From: Nonomuraea aridisoli
Lineage (GTDB): Bacteria; Actinomycetota; Actinomycetes; Streptosporangiales; Streptosporangiaceae
Reading direction: 5' to 3'
Length of the DNA: 53,268 nt
NCBI RefSeq assembly: GCF_003236395.1
Contig: NZ_POUD01000024.1
Location: 1 to 53,268 of the forward strand
Numbering within the stretch: position 1 is the stretch's first letter; each line of letters starts with the position of its first letter. Made by a program: the position numbers and the translations under genes. The notes below the pieces were generated by a model. It made no database searches, had not been told where the DNA came from, and saw only the letters and a program-made list of their open reading frames with translations. Shown here piece after piece: positions 41,803-50,160 of this stretch.

Positions 41803-42273
41803 ATGGGAAAGCGCACCAGCGCCTACCACAACACCAGCGTCACCGTCAGGTACGCCGGTGACCACGAGACCCACGTCGAGAGCATCCTCGACACGCTCCG
41901 GATCATGCTCCCGGGCCTGATCATCACCATCACGGATCTGAACGCCGTGTGGTGCATCTGGAAGGGCTGGCACGAGGCGGCGGACATCGCCCCGCAGATC
42001 TTCACCGACGAGCGCGCCACGCCCTACCTGATCAGCCCGGTCACCCGGATCCAGACGGCGGTCACCATCACCGGATGGCAGCCGGGACGCCAGGTGTGGG
42101 GCAAGACCCGCACCCACTCGGCCAGCGGGTGCGGGGAGCTCCGGGTCAGGGTCGGCGGGCTCACGATCATCTGCGACGATCGCCCCGCCTTCGACCGGCA
42201 GCTCGCCACCTGGGCGCTCGCCTACGACACGGGCAAGCGGATCACCTGGCGCGGCAAGCTGGCCGACATCTAG
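41803..42273 (+). CDS. Unknown protein under the second leader, 156 aa
   Basis: Starts MGKRTSAYHNTSVTVRYAGD; alternating strands and helices (HVESILDTLRIMLPGLIITI; AVWCIWKGWHEAADIAPQIF; TRIQTAVTITGWQPGRQVWG). No family is recognised. It is unrelated in sequence to 36717-37088, although both sit behind the same leader. Strong terminator directly after. Probably independently expressed. Confidence 0.65.
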   Translation: MGKRTSAYHNTSVTVRYAGDHETHVESILDTLRIMLPGLIITITDLNAVWCIWKGWHEAADIAPQIFTDERATPYLISPVTRIQTAVTITGWQPGRQVWGKTRTHSASGCGELRVRVGGLTIICDDRPAFDRQLATWALAYDTGKRITWRGKLADI

Positions 42274-42278
42274 CAGAA

Positions 42279-42307
42279 GTGGGGGCGGGCGCACCGCCCG
42301 CCCCCAC
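42279..42307 (+). terminator. Strong GC hairpin terminator
   Basis: GTGGGGGCGGGC (42279-42290) pairs perfectly with GCCCGCCCCCAC (42296-42307), loop GCACC. It follows the stop by five bases. The remaining 113 bases to 42420 show only the next gene's RBS. Confidence 0.75.
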
Positions 42308-42420
42308 TCGTCCACATCGGCGTCCCGCCTCTGCTGAGTTCTCCACAGAACGCCGTTCTAGGACGCGGCGCGGCCCGCCCGGCCGACAGCCTGGGGTGGT
42401 CACGAGAGGGGAGCATCACC

Positions 42421-42690
42421 ATGTACGAGATCCGAGACGAGCGCGGCAACGTGCTCGACACCCGGGAGACGTTCGACGCGGCCGAGCAGCGCGTCGAGGC
42501 GCTGTGTGCCGAGGCGACCAAGCAGGCGGCCGCGAGCGGTGAGGGCACACGCGGCATGACGCTGAGGTGGACGGTGGTCGACGCGGACAGCGGCGAGGTG
42601 GCCGCCGTCATGAGCATGTCGCCGGACGACAGCGGCCGCCCGTACCGGCCGATCAGCGAGGCCTCGCCCGAGCGTGAGGGGCAGGCGTGA
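42421..42690 (+). CDS. Small unknown protein, 89 aa
   Basis: MYEIRDERGNVLDTRETFDA then EQRVEALCAEATKQAAASGE, GMTLRWTVVDADSGEVAAVM. The pattern is a strand, helix, two strands, ending in a disordered tail. Its stop overlaps the start of the tandem-HTH gene, so the two are likely translated together. Confidence 0.65.
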   Translation: MYEIRDERGNVLDTRETFDAAEQRVEALCAEATKQAAASGEGTRGMTLRWTVVDADSGEVAAVMSMSPDDSGRPYRPISEASPEREGQA

Positions 42691-43097
42691 TCCCGGCCGG
42701 ACGTGATGCCGTCGACGGGGTCGGCGCCGCCGAGATCCTGGGCATCAGCCCGCAGACGTTCCGCAACCGGCGAGTGGCCGCCCGAGAGGGTTTCCCGCGC
42801 CCGTTCAACCCCGGCGCCCGGAAACCCCTGTACGACCGCGCCAGCGTCGAGGCGTACCGAGACGGCCGCCGGCTGCCCACGTGGCCGGTCGGCACCCGGG
42901 AACACCCTGACGACCTCCTGGACGGCCCAGAGGCGGCCGAGGTCCTCGGCATCGAGTACGGCACGCTGCGCCACTACAAGGCCGAGGGACGGCTGCAAGC
43001 AACGGATGTGGTGTGCGGGGTGCCGCACTGGCGACGCGCGGCGCTCGCTGCGCGGCGAGACAACCCGGGCAAGGCCGGGCGGCCGTCCAAGGGATAG
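42687..43097 (+). CDS. Tandem-HTH DNA-binding protein
   Basis: 136 aa, GTG start. Two HTH units: GAAEILGISPQTFRNRRVAA, and DDLLDGPEAAEVLGIEYGTL with RHYKAEGRL. C-terminus ends DNPGKAGRPSKG, an AT-hook-like end. Same architecture as 37306-37710. Likely regulator of the cassette or the neighbouring structural genes. Confidence 0.75.
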   Translation: MIPAGRDAVDGVGAAEILGISPQTFRNRRVAAREGFPRPFNPGARKPLYDRASVEAYRDGRRLPTWPVGTREHPDDLLDGPEAAEVLGIEYGTLRHYKAEGRLQATDVVCGVPHWRRAALAARRDNPGKAGRPSKG

Positions 43098-43115
43098 CCG
43101 AGCCCGGGCATGCGA

Positions 43116-43140
43116 AAGGCCCGCCAGCGCGGCGGGCCTT
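43116..43140. terminator. Bidirectional terminator
   Basis: AAGGCCCGCC (43116-43125) pairs with GGCGGGCCTT (43131-43140), loop AGCGC, flanked by A and T. It separates convergent genes 42687-43097 and 43184-44068. Confidence 0.8.
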
Positions 43141-43183
43141 CGTCTCCTAGCCGATCACAGGATCGCGTTCGCGCAGGTCAGTG

Positions 43184-44068
43184 TCAAGCATCGCCGCCGG
43201 GCATGTCGGCCGGCCCGCCTCCGTTGAGCAGCGCCAGCACATCGCCGATCCGGTAGAGCGGCCGGCCGATATCGTCGGCGCCGTGTGAGACGATGCGGCC
43301 GCGGTGCGCGTAGCCGCGGATCATGCTCGGCGTGAGGCCCGGCCGGAACGCTGCGAGCGCCCGGGCGATCTCCGTAGCGGTGCCGAGGTGATCGGCCACT
43401 TGCCGCAGCAGCCACCGCTCGCGCGCCGTGGCGCTGTGCGTCGCGCCGCAGGACCGGCACCGGATGAGCCGGTCACCATGCCGCACGTACAGATCGGCCT
43501 GGCACCCGTCGACGTCGCACGGCCCGGCGTACCAGGTCGCCGGCGGCCGGTCGATCGCACGCCGGGCCAGCCGGATGGCGTCGCCCAGCTCGTCGATCGC
43601 CTCGACGAGCGCGGCGTGGCCGAGCAGCGCGGCCCGCTGCCGCAGCAGCCAGCGGGCCAGCCCGGCCAGCGTGTCCGGCGGGACGCGGCCGCGGTGCGCC
43701 CACCTGCAGGACGGGTGGTCGCAGACGCGGCATAGCGGCCCCGCCCGGGTCTCGTCGACGGACAGCGCCCGATACCAGCCGGCCAGCGCCGACCGCAGCA
43801 CGCTGATCGCCTGGCGGGCGCGTTCGTCGTACGGCAGCGGGGCCCGCCGGACGGTGAGCCCCACCTCCCGGTCCTCGTCGAGAGCCTGCAGGCGGCCGCC
43901 GTCCGGGTTCTCGATGCGGGTCTGGCGGGTGAGCGCCAGCTCGAGGTGGTGCTCGAGTGAGGGGACGTCGGCCAGGTCCCGAAGCAGGCCGGCCGAGCAG
44001 GCCCGGCACGCGGACAGGTGGCCAGGCATGCTGCGGCCGCAGCTCGGGACGGGACAGGGCATCGGCAT
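43184..44068 (-). CDS. Zinc-finger and HTH protein, 294 aa
   Basis: ATG 44068. Cys pairs at CPVPSCGRSMPGHLSACRAC (about 4-25), CRVCDHPSC (middle), and CDVDGC/CRSCGATH (about 210-235) suggest three zinc sites. The last 70 residues form an HTH (VADHLGTATEIARALAAFRP; SMIRGYAHRG; YRIGDVLALL). Proteins of this layout are frequent in actinophages and are presumed DNA-binding regulators. It is the last identifiable gene of the minus-strand early run, separated from it by the cargo island. Confidence 0.75.
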   Translation of the reverse strand: MPMPCPVPSCGRSMPGHLSACRACSAGLLRDLADVPSLEHHLELALTRQTRIENPDGGRLQALDEDREVGLTVRRAPLPYDERARQAISVLRSALAGWYRALSVDETRAGPLCRVCDHPSCRWAHRGRVPPDTLAGLARWLLRQRAALLGHAALVEAIDELGDAIRLARRAIDRPPATWYAGPCDVDGCQADLYVRHGDRLIRCRSCGATHSATARERWLLRQVADHLGTATEIARALAAFRPGLTPSMIRGYAHRGRIVSHGADDIGRPLYRIGDVLALLNGGGPADMPGGDA

Positions 44069-44417
44069 GTCGGGGAGGCTCCAGAGGTGTGGAAATGAGG
44101 AAGATAGCGGGCGAGCATTCAGCGGCACATGTTCAGCCGTCGCGGGTGGGGGCGGTACTCCTGAAGCGGTATAGCGTTCTCAGTTGACGCGTCCTACCAT
44201 TGCCCAGCGACATCATCGCCCCGACCGGCCGACGTCGGGCTGCATTTTCACCCCCACCTGCTCCGCTCGTTGTTGAAGGCGAAGCGGAACGCCGGGTTTT
44301 CCCGTATCACATATTTCCCCATAGTCAAGATCTTGAATGATTCCACTTAGCGCATCATGGTGGCAATAAGACGGCTAGCACGAAGCCCTATTATTCAAGC
44401 TCAACGAAAGGGAGATC
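44069..44417. other. AT-richer noncoding region before cargo genes
   Basis: Composition drops visibly compared with the rest. No frame is supported. It must hold the promoter of the protease gene; TTGAAT (44333-44338) and several TA-rich steps are present, but no -35/-10 pair is convincing. It is likely part of the acquired segment. Confidence 0.5.
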
Positions 44418-45917
44418 ATGCAGCGCTTTTTAAGGGTCATTCTAATCTTAGTTGCCATCGTATGCTTATCGGCACAATCTCTACCATCGGTGTCAGCCTC
44501 TACTCAATCAACCCACCAGGCGCCGATGTCCAGTTCTGGTACAGGCGGCAAGATAGGCCCCGAGGGCAGGCTCGCCATCAAGCTGGATGCACAAGACCAA
44601 CCCAAACTCGAACATCCAGCCGTGGAAAAGATCTTAGCCGAGGCAAAGGTGAGAGGGATTCCACCAGCGAATGCATTAAAGAGCTACGCCCTAGAGCTAG
44701 TGAAGAGGAATCCAGAAATAGAAGGCAGCCTTCCAGACGGGCCGGTCCCTGACCCCGATATTGAAATTGACGGGATCCCATACGCGGAGCTAATTGACTT
44801 GGACCGCTTCGCCAAGTCTAATAATATGGATCTAGCCGAAACCATAAGCCGCTACAGTTGGGCTCCGAGAATAAATCCCATCGCTGCACAACTGCGTTCA
44901 GAGCATGCAGCGGAAATCGCAGATATCGCCATAATCGATGATGGTAAAGCCGTTCGCATGGGGTTTAAGGGTGAAGTCCCGGACAAGGCGGTAGAGCTGG
45001 CAAAGACGCTGCCTGTCGAAGTTTTTATTTATGCAGATAAAGGTTTTTCGGAGGTAGAGCTAGAAGCGGCAAAGAGATCGGCGCATGACGAGGTCCTAAA
45101 GCGCAATGAAGTCGCTGCCGTTGCTAGCAGTTATGACGCAGAAAAAGGTCTAATAAGCATCAGGGTGAGACCCAAGGAGATCCCTAAAACCAGCGCCGAC
45201 ACCGCTAATTTGGAAGCATCCATCCGTCCAACGCAGCCTTCAAATCCTGTCATTTCCGTATCCGTATCGATAGATGAAGAGCTTGAGATTCGTTCGATCG
45301 ATCAATACCTCCGAGGCGGTGGCGTTAATACTCCGAAGTGCACTAACGGCTTCAATATAATTAATTCCTCAACGGACGCCAGGGAGACGCTGCAAGCTCG
45401 GCATTGTGCCGACGAGCTGTATCTGATCTACCATAATCACTCGGACTATGACGGAAACACTACAACCATGGCACGCAATGGGCGGGCGACGGAATTCGAT
45501 CTGGCGAGATACCAGGGAGGTGGTCTTACTCGCACCCGCACGTTCTATTACGACTGGAACCTTCCGCGATATGCCCATGATGTTGGAACCTCTCCTGTCA
45601 TAGGCCAACCCATATGCAAGTTCGGGAAAACGACTGGCGCTACATGCGACGCTATAACGGCTCTGAATGTCGATCTCACGAGTCGAGTCGGCGATGGCCA
45701 GACATGGCGAGGCAACATCGAGACCGACCGCATCAGCGATCGTGGTGATAGCGGCGGGCCAGCATATTACGGGAACAGAGCATGGGGCATATCATCTGCA
45801 GACAGTGGAACTTGCTCGCTCTGCGATACCGCTACATGGTTTGTAGCGGTAGATCGAGTCAACGATCCAGGAGGTTTCGGTGCGAACTGGAACGTCTGGG
45901 TGTGCTCCACATGCTGA
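44418..45917 (+). CDS. Secreted trypsin-like serine protease precursor
   Basis: 499 aa behind AAGGGAG. A signal peptide (about 28 residues, VILILVAIVCLSAQS) is followed by a long pro-region to about 295. The mature chymotrypsin-fold domain has His329 (QARHC), Asp361 (EFDLARY) and Ser445 (RGDSGGP), and several cysteines for disulfides (ICKFGKTTGATC; CSLC; CSTC). It resembles alpha-lytic/streptogrisin-type proteases of actinobacteria. Codon use is much less GC-biased than the phage, so this is cargo. A secreted protease could alter the lysogen's surface or surroundings. Confidence 0.88.
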   Translation: MQRFLRVILILVAIVCLSAQSLPSVSASTQSTHQAPMSSSGTGGKIGPEGRLAIKLDAQDQPKLEHPAVEKILAEAKVRGIPPANALKSYALELVKRNPEIEGSLPDGPVPDPDIEIDGIPYAELIDLDRFAKSNNMDLAETISRYSWAPRINPIAAQLRSEHAAEIADIAIIDDGKAVRMGFKGEVPDKAVELAKTLPVEVFIYADKGFSEVELEAAKRSAHDEVLKRNEVAAVASSYDAEKGLISIRVRPKEIPKTSADTANLEASIRPTQPSNPVISVSVSIDEELEIRSIDQYLRGGGVNTPKCTNGFNIINSSTDARETLQARHCADELYLIYHNHSDYDGNTTTMARNGRATEFDLARYQGGGLTRTRTFYYDWNLPRYAHDVGTSPVIGQPICKFGKTTGATCDAITALNVDLTSRVGDGQTWRGNIETDRISDRGDSGGPAYYGNRAWGISSADSGTCSLCDTATWFVAVDRVNDPGGFGANWNVWVCSTC

Positions 45918-46033
45918 GCAGCGGGGCCTGAACCCCTAAGAGTCGGCTCCGGCGAAGCACGCTATACCCAGAAGGTATGGGTGATCTCAATACAGGGATC
46001 ACCCATATCGCACATCTATGGTTTGATATATGC

Positions 46034-46507
46034 ATGGTTGGCAGAAGATCAGAAATCTTGCCGGTTCGCTCGAGCATATATCGGGCAGCCTTAGCCGCCT
46101 CCCTCCTAACCGCCGCTGCATGTGGAGCTGATTCGGCAACTCTAAGAATCATCGGCACAGATCCCATCATTGTCGTCCGAGACGCAAGTGTTTCAGGCCT
46201 AGCCGAACGCACGGGTACCGTGCTATACGATCGACAAAGCAAATGCCTCCGCATTGATTTAAACCAGCCCGATGAGGCAATTCCAGTATGGCCGAGCGGG
46301 ACCACTCCGCTCATTACTCACGGCAAACGAGGCGTAAAGGTGCCAGGTGTCGGCGATATAGTGGAAGGCGACATAATAGCCCTGGGGGGCGGTGCGGCCC
46401 CATGGAAACTTAGCCCTCCAGACGGAATTAAGATACCGCGAGGGTGTCTTCCTCCTGGGCCGGAAGGGACCGCGTTCATCATCGGTAGGGTAATTCGCAA
46501 GGAATAG
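46034..46507 (+). CDS. Putative lipoprotein, 157 aa
   Basis: The frame has ATGs at 45977 and 46034; the latter gives a signal peptide-like start (RAALAASLLTAAAC) with a lipobox Cys near 30. The rest is beta-rich (TLRIIGTDPIIVVRDASVSG; TGTVLYDRQSKCLRIDL; TAFIIGRVIRKE). AT-richer like the protease and same strand, 116 bases behind it. Might be partner, inhibitor or simply co-acquired. No RBS is clear. Confidence 0.6.
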   Translation: MVGRRSEILPVRSSIYRAALAASLLTAAACGADSATLRIIGTDPIIVVRDASVSGLAERTGTVLYDRQSKCLRIDLNQPDEAIPVWPSGTTPLITHGKRGVKVPGVGDIVEGDIIALGGGAAPWKLSPPDGIKIPRGCLPPGPEGTAFIIGRVIRKE

Positions 46508-46610
46508 ATATCAGGCGGCCCAACAGTTCAGGTCCAAGCACGGCGCTGATGTGACGCATCGCGATCTCGCCGTGACACACCAGGTCCTTGTAGGTGCGTT
46601 CTAGAGCTCA
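46508..46610 (-). pseudogene. Truncated 5' remnant of an early gene
   Basis: Directly after the 46608 stop the minus strand offers GTG (overlapping GTGA) and, one frame over, the protein-like string ERTYKDLVCHGEIAMRHISA then VLGPELLGRLI. It runs into the cargo segment and ends. This looks like the start of the next operon gene, broken by a small frame shift and by insertion of the cargo island. The reading is short and the call weak. Confidence 0.35.
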
Positions 46611-46994
46611 CCTCTGTTGCCCGCTGGCCGCGGGCTGAATATGCGCCTCGGCCACTGGCACGCCGCGGTGGCAGTAGCACGGCCAGCCCAGCGGCGGCCG
46701 CTCACCTCTCCCAGGGGGAGCGGCCAGAACGCGCAGTCGCCGCAGGTTTGCGCATGACATCCGGCAGGATGTGCGTCGGCGTGAGCTTGACGGGTGGGGC
46801 TTGGTACGCCATACCTTCGCCTGCTCGTCGGTGATCGCGCCACGGCCGAGGCACTCGAAACACCGCTCGCCGGACGGCCAGCGGCCCTTTCCGTCGCATG
46901 CGGGGCACTGCCAGGGGAAGATGGTCAGCCCGCCCCCTGGCGCCGTCTCAGGCGCGCCTACAGAGCCGCACACGTGGATCACACGCTCGGTCAT
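46608..46994 (-). CDS. Zinc-finger protein with CxxCxGxG motif, 128 aa
   Basis: ATG 46994 in an ATGA overlap. Residues about 30-52 hold CPACDGKGRWPSGERC-FECLGRG, a DnaJ-type zinc knuckle. The C-terminal half is Arg/Ser-rich and poor in pattern; other frames look equally plausible there, so the gene may be frame-shifted after about residue 65. Function unknown. Confidence 0.6.
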   Translation of the reverse strand: MTERVIHVCGSVGAPETAPGGGLTIFPWQCPACDGKGRWPSGERCFECLGRGAITDEQAKVWRTKPHPSSSRRRTSCRMSCANLRRLRVLAAPPGRGERPPLGWPCYCHRGVPVAEAHIQPAASGQQR

Positions 46995-48070
46995 GACGGC
47001 TGCCTTTCGTGGTGGCGTAGCACGCGCACCCGTTCCGGGTGGACGATCGGCGCGTCCTCGGGGCCGCGCCAGTGGTCCTCGATCCACAGCGGCCGGTGTA
47101 CGCGGCGCTTGGGGTACCAGTGGTTGCGCCAGTGGCCGGTGACCGGCACGCGCACCGACAGGGTGCGGCCGCTGCCGGCCTCGCCGTCGACGGGCTCGAC
47201 GTCCTGGCCGTGCCCGGCGCCGGGCACGGTCGTGTAGCGGCGCGGCCGCGCGTCGAGGATGCGGATGCCGCCGGTGGGGTAGCCAGCGCGCTCCAGCTGG
47301 CGGCGCAGGCCCCGCCGTACGGGCTCGGTGCGCTGGTAGATGAGCGGCTGCTGCATCAGCATCAGCGTGGTCAGCAGGTACTTGGCCCAGTGGCTGGTGT
47401 AGGCGGGGGTGTCGTGCTCGCGCAGCTGCTGCTCGAGCTCGCCCCGGTCGGCGTAGGCGATCGCCCATTCGTTGTCGGGCACCAGCCTGGCCAGGGTCGG
47501 CCGGATGAACTCGCGCACGGTGTCGTCGAGCATCGGGGCGAGCATGTCGCGGCGGTCGCGGTAGAACGAGACGAGCACGCCGCCGTTCTTCCAGCTGCCG
47601 GCGCGGTCGTACGGGCCCCACGTGCACGCGATGATCGGGATGTCCTCGTACGGCTGGTCACGTTTGTCCACCGCGAGGCGGTTGTCCACGATCAGCGCGG
47701 CCGCAGCCTCCGGGCGGCGCACGCTGATGAGGGGCGCCTCGAATACGATCAGCCCCGCCGGGTGCGGGAAGTCCTCGGCCGTCGGCGCGAACGCGGGCAT
47801 GCTTGCCGCGGCGGCCTGAACGATCGCGGTCATCTCGGCCGTGACGAAGTACAGCTCGGCGTCGGCCAGGGCGCGCCGCTCGTGGGCACACAGCATCTCG
47901 GCGTAGGCGCGCATCACGCGGGGGTGCCCGTTGAACTCGGGATGGCCGAGCCGCGTGCCGGCGTCGGTCGACTGCCTGCTGTGGAACTCCAGCCCTCGGC
48001 CGTCGCGCAGCCACTCCATGAGGTCGCGGCGCAGCGCGGGCACGTCGGTCGGCTCGAACGTCTCAGCCAC
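46991..48070 (-). CDS. Conserved mobile-element protein, 359 aa
   Basis: GTG 48070 behind GGAGGAC. The middle is an alpha-beta domain (AELYFVTAEMTAIVQAAAAS; GGVLVSFYRDRRDMLAPM). The C-terminal region LLTTLMLMQQPLIYQRTEPV, VPVTGHWRNHWYPKRRVHRP and LWIEDHWRGPEDAP resembles proteins seen again and again on actinobacterial plasmids and phages, whose role is unknown. It is the largest protein of the early operon apart from the initiator. Confidence 0.7.
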   Translation of the reverse strand: MAETFEPTDVPALRRDLMEWLRDGRGLEFHSRQSTDAGTRLGHPEFNGHPRVMRAYAEMLCAHERRALADAELYFVTAEMTAIVQAAAASMPAFAPTAEDFPHPAGLIVFEAPLISVRRPEAAAALIVDNRLAVDKRDQPYEDIPIIACTWGPYDRAGSWKNGGVLVSFYRDRRDMLAPMLDDTVREFIRPTLARLVPDNEWAIAYADRGELEQQLREHDTPAYTSHWAKYLLTTLMLMQQPLIYQRTEPVRRGLRRQLERAGYPTGGIRILDARPRRYTTVPGAGHGQDVEPVDGEAGSGRTLSVRVPVTGHWRNHWYPKRRVHRPLWIEDHWRGPEDAPIVHPERVRVLRHHERQPS

Positions 48071-48284
48071 GGTCGTCCTCCCGGCGCAGACGCGCGTACG
48101 CCCATTTCACGCAGTAGGCGTGGCGGCCGATCACCAGTGCCATGCCGATCCACGCGGTGCCGCGTGCGGCCGGGCTGAACCCGTAGCGGTTGCGGGCCAG
48201 GCGCAGGCCCGGCTCGGCGACCTCGTAGCGGTAGAAGCGCGGCCAGTGGGGTTCGGCGTAGTGGCGCCAGGCCGTCTCATTCAT
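48063..48284 (-). CDS. Small unknown protein, 73 aa
   Basis: ATG 48284 behind GGAGG. Tyr/Trp/Arg-rich (WRHYAEPHWPRFYRYEVAEP), with one weakly hydrophobic stretch (GTAWIGMALVIGRHAYCV). Overlaps both neighbours by eight bases. Function unknown. Confidence 0.6.
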   Translation of the reverse strand: MNETAWRHYAEPHWPRFYRYEVAEPGLRLARNRYGFSPAARGTAWIGMALVIGRHAYCVKWAYARLRREDDRG

Positions 48285-48846
48285 GGTCGCCTCCGTGATC
48301 CGCGCGCAGTTCGCGCAGGTAGGCGAACAGGCCGTCGATGCGGTCCGGCGGCATCCCGCCGGCGGTGCGCAGCGCCTCGGCGACGAGCTGGTCACTTTCG
48401 GCCGCCTCGGCCGCGACCAGCCACGCCAGGCCCATCTGGCGGGCCTCGTCGGTGGACAAGACGCCTTTGAGATGGCCGCGCCGGATCAGGACCAGGCCGC
48501 GCTTGTCCTTCGTCGAGCCGACCGGCAGCAGCGACAGGGTTTCGTCGTAGCCCCAGGCGCGGCGGCCGGTCTGGGAGACGATGAGCTCGCCTGTGAACCG
48601 GCTCGCGGTGTTCGGGTCCAGGCCGAGCTTGACGGTGACGTGCACCATGACGTCGGCCCACGAGGCGACCGTGAACAGGTCGACGGCGGTGGCTCGCACG
48701 ACGTCGACCGTCGCCGTCCAGTCCTGGCCGCGCCAGGAGATGAGGCAGTCCGTGGGCGCGTCCGGGTCGAGGCCGCCCACGATCTCGATGACGTCAGCGC
48801 CGGCGGGCGATGCGGCCCGCTCGCGGGTGTGCTTGCTGCGGTTCAT
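48277..48846 (-). CDS. Unknown early protein, 189 aa
   Basis: The N-terminal half is beta-rich (DCLISWRGQDWTATVDVVRA; FTGELIVSQTGRRAWGYDE) and the C-terminal half helical (STDEARQMGLAWLVAAEAAE; PDRIDGLFAYLRELRADH). No motif is recognised. One-base overlap with the upstream gene. Confidence 0.65.
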   Translation of the reverse strand: MNRSKHTRERAASPAGADVIEIVGGLDPDAPTDCLISWRGQDWTATVDVVRATAVDLFTVASWADVMVHVTVKLGLDPNTASRFTGELIVSQTGRRAWGYDETLSLLPVGSTKDKRGLVLIRRGHLKGVLSTDEARQMGLAWLVAAEAAESDQLVAEALRTAGGMPPDRIDGLFAYLRELRADHGGDHE

Positions 48847-49067
48847 CAGGTGGTCCTCTCGAGGTCGGCGGCGGCGATGAGCCCGGCCATGGGTCGGCGC
48901 ACGCCCGCGATGGTGATGACGTGGGTGCCGTCGGCGCTGGCGTCGATGCCGACGCGGTGGCACGGCTCGTGGCAGATCAGCGCGTAGCTGCCGGGCTGGA
49001 CGTCGGCGTGGGCGGTCTCGCCCGTGGCCGGGTCGAAGACGGTCACTCTGATCGGCTGCTCAGACAC
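48846..49067 (-). CDS. Small unknown protein, 73 aa
   Basis: Beta-rich: IRVTVFDPATGETAHADVQP, SYALICHEPCHRVGIDASAD, THVITIAGVRRP. One Cys-x3-Cys pair. It overlaps the upstream gene by eight bases. Function unknown. Confidence 0.6.
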   Translation of the reverse strand: MSEQPIRVTVFDPATGETAHADVQPGSYALICHEPCHRVGIDASADGTHVITIAGVRRPMAGLIAAADLERTT

Positions 49068-49389
49068 GGCGGCCGCCTCGCAGGTTGGCGATGCGGTCCA
49101 GCAGTTCCTGGCGGGCCACGTTGGCCCCCGTCGGGTAGCTGCCGTTCAGGAGGGTGCGGCCGATGCGGCCGCGCTCGCCGAGCTCGTCGGCGACGTCGCG
49201 CAGCAGCGCGTACACCTGATCGGCGTAGGCGATCTCTCCGGTGTGCACGACGCTGACGCCGGCGTCGGTGAGCTGAGCCATGATGTCGGCCGCGTGCTGG
49301 CCGTGCGGCGGCATCAGCGGGCCGCCGGCGGCCGCGCGCTCGCACATGGTGGCGTGCAGCGCCTCGGAGAGGATCTGGGCCGGGCTCAC
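49060..49389 (-). CDS. Unknown helical early protein, 109 aa
   Basis: GTG 49389 in a GTGA overlap. Helices SPAQILSEALHATMCERAAA, GQHAADIMAQLTDAGVSVVH, DQVYALLRDVADELGERGRI, VARQELLDRIANLRGGRRV. Mostly alpha; no motif. Function unknown. Confidence 0.6.
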   Translation of the reverse strand: MSPAQILSEALHATMCERAAAGGPLMPPHGQHAADIMAQLTDAGVSVVHTGEIAYADQVYALLRDVADELGERGRIGRTLLNGSYPTGANVARQELLDRIANLRGGRRV

Positions 49390-49808
49390 CGGGAACCGTC
49401 CTGGCGGTCGACGTGCGCCTCGTCGGGCACGAACTCGCCGCGGGCGACAGCACCGGCGGGTGCCTTGGCGGCGCAGATGCGCTGCCAGCCGACGCGGCGG
49501 TACCAGCGCCACCCGGTGCTGGTACCGCAGCCGTACGCGCACGGGACGCCGGGGGTGGGCGGCGGCGGCAGCGGGCGGTCCTGGCCGCCGGGCGGCCGGG
49601 GGATGTTCCAGTGGCGGCCGAGCTGCTCGGCGAGGGCCTGCTCGGTGCGGCCGCCCACGATGACGATCTGGATGTCCGGCAGCCCGATGTCGGCGAGGTT
49701 GACGCTGATCGGCTCGCCGGCCATGAGCCGGGTGACGTTCTCGCCGGACAGGCCGAACAGGGCCAGCGGACGCTGGCCGTCGCGGGCGATGCCGCGTGCT
49801 TTGATCAT
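49386..49808 (-). CDS. Unknown early protein with conserved N-terminus, 140 aa
   Basis: Starts MIKARGIARDGQRPLALFGL, SGENVTRLMAGEPISVNLAD, then IQIVIVGGRTEQALAEQLGR: a small alpha-beta domain recurring in actinophages. The C-terminal half is Pro-rich with a Cys knuckle (CAYGCG). Function unknown. A 58-base gap upstream separates it from the gene at 49867. Confidence 0.65.
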   Translation of the reverse strand: MIKARGIARDGQRPLALFGLSGENVTRLMAGEPISVNLADIGLPDIQIVIVGGRTEQALAEQLGRHWNIPRPPGGQDRPLPPPPTPGVPCAYGCGTSTGWRWYRRVGWQRICAAKAPAGAVARGEFVPDEAHVDRQDGSR

Positions 49809-49866
49809 GGTCTTGTCCTTGGTAGGGGAGTCGGATACGGGTTCGGGCAGGGGGCGGCCGCGGCCG

Positions 49867-50160
49867 TCACGACGGCACCCGGGGGTCCTCGATCGCCAGC
49901 TGGCCGGGGATCTCGCCAGGCGGCCGGACGACGATGCGCTGCGGGACCGCCAGGCGGCGCGTCGCGCGCCGCCACTTCCGCCGGCACCCGCCGCCGCGGC
50001 GTCGCCCGTCGGCGCCGCGCGCCAACGAGTCCTTCGCCCACACGCGGCGGCCGCAGTCGTCGCACCGAGCGACCCACCGGCGGCGCCGCCGCGGCGGTGG
50101 CTCGTCGACGTCGCCGGCGGGCGTGGGCGGCGGGACCTGCCACAGCGCTGGCTGCGTCAT
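49867..50160 (-). CDS. DUF6011-like zinc-ribbon protein, 97 aa
   Basis: Basic protein with a CDDCGRRVWAKDSLARG ribbon start and a later GGGCRRKW, the pattern of DUF6011-type zinc binding. N-terminus Pro-rich, C-terminus with VPQRIVVRPPGEIPGQLAIE. Likely nucleic-acid-binding. Overlaps the upstream gene by four bases. Confidence 0.6.
   Translation of the reverse strand: MTQPALWQVPPPTPAGDVDEPPPRRRRRWVARCDDCGRRVWAKDSLARGADGRRRGGGCRRKWRRATRRLAVPQRIVVRPPGEIPGQLAIEDPRVPS

Noticed and set aside
44129..46610. Insertion sequence or transposon
   Set aside because: No transposase, terminal inverted repeats or target duplication could be seen around the AT-richer island.
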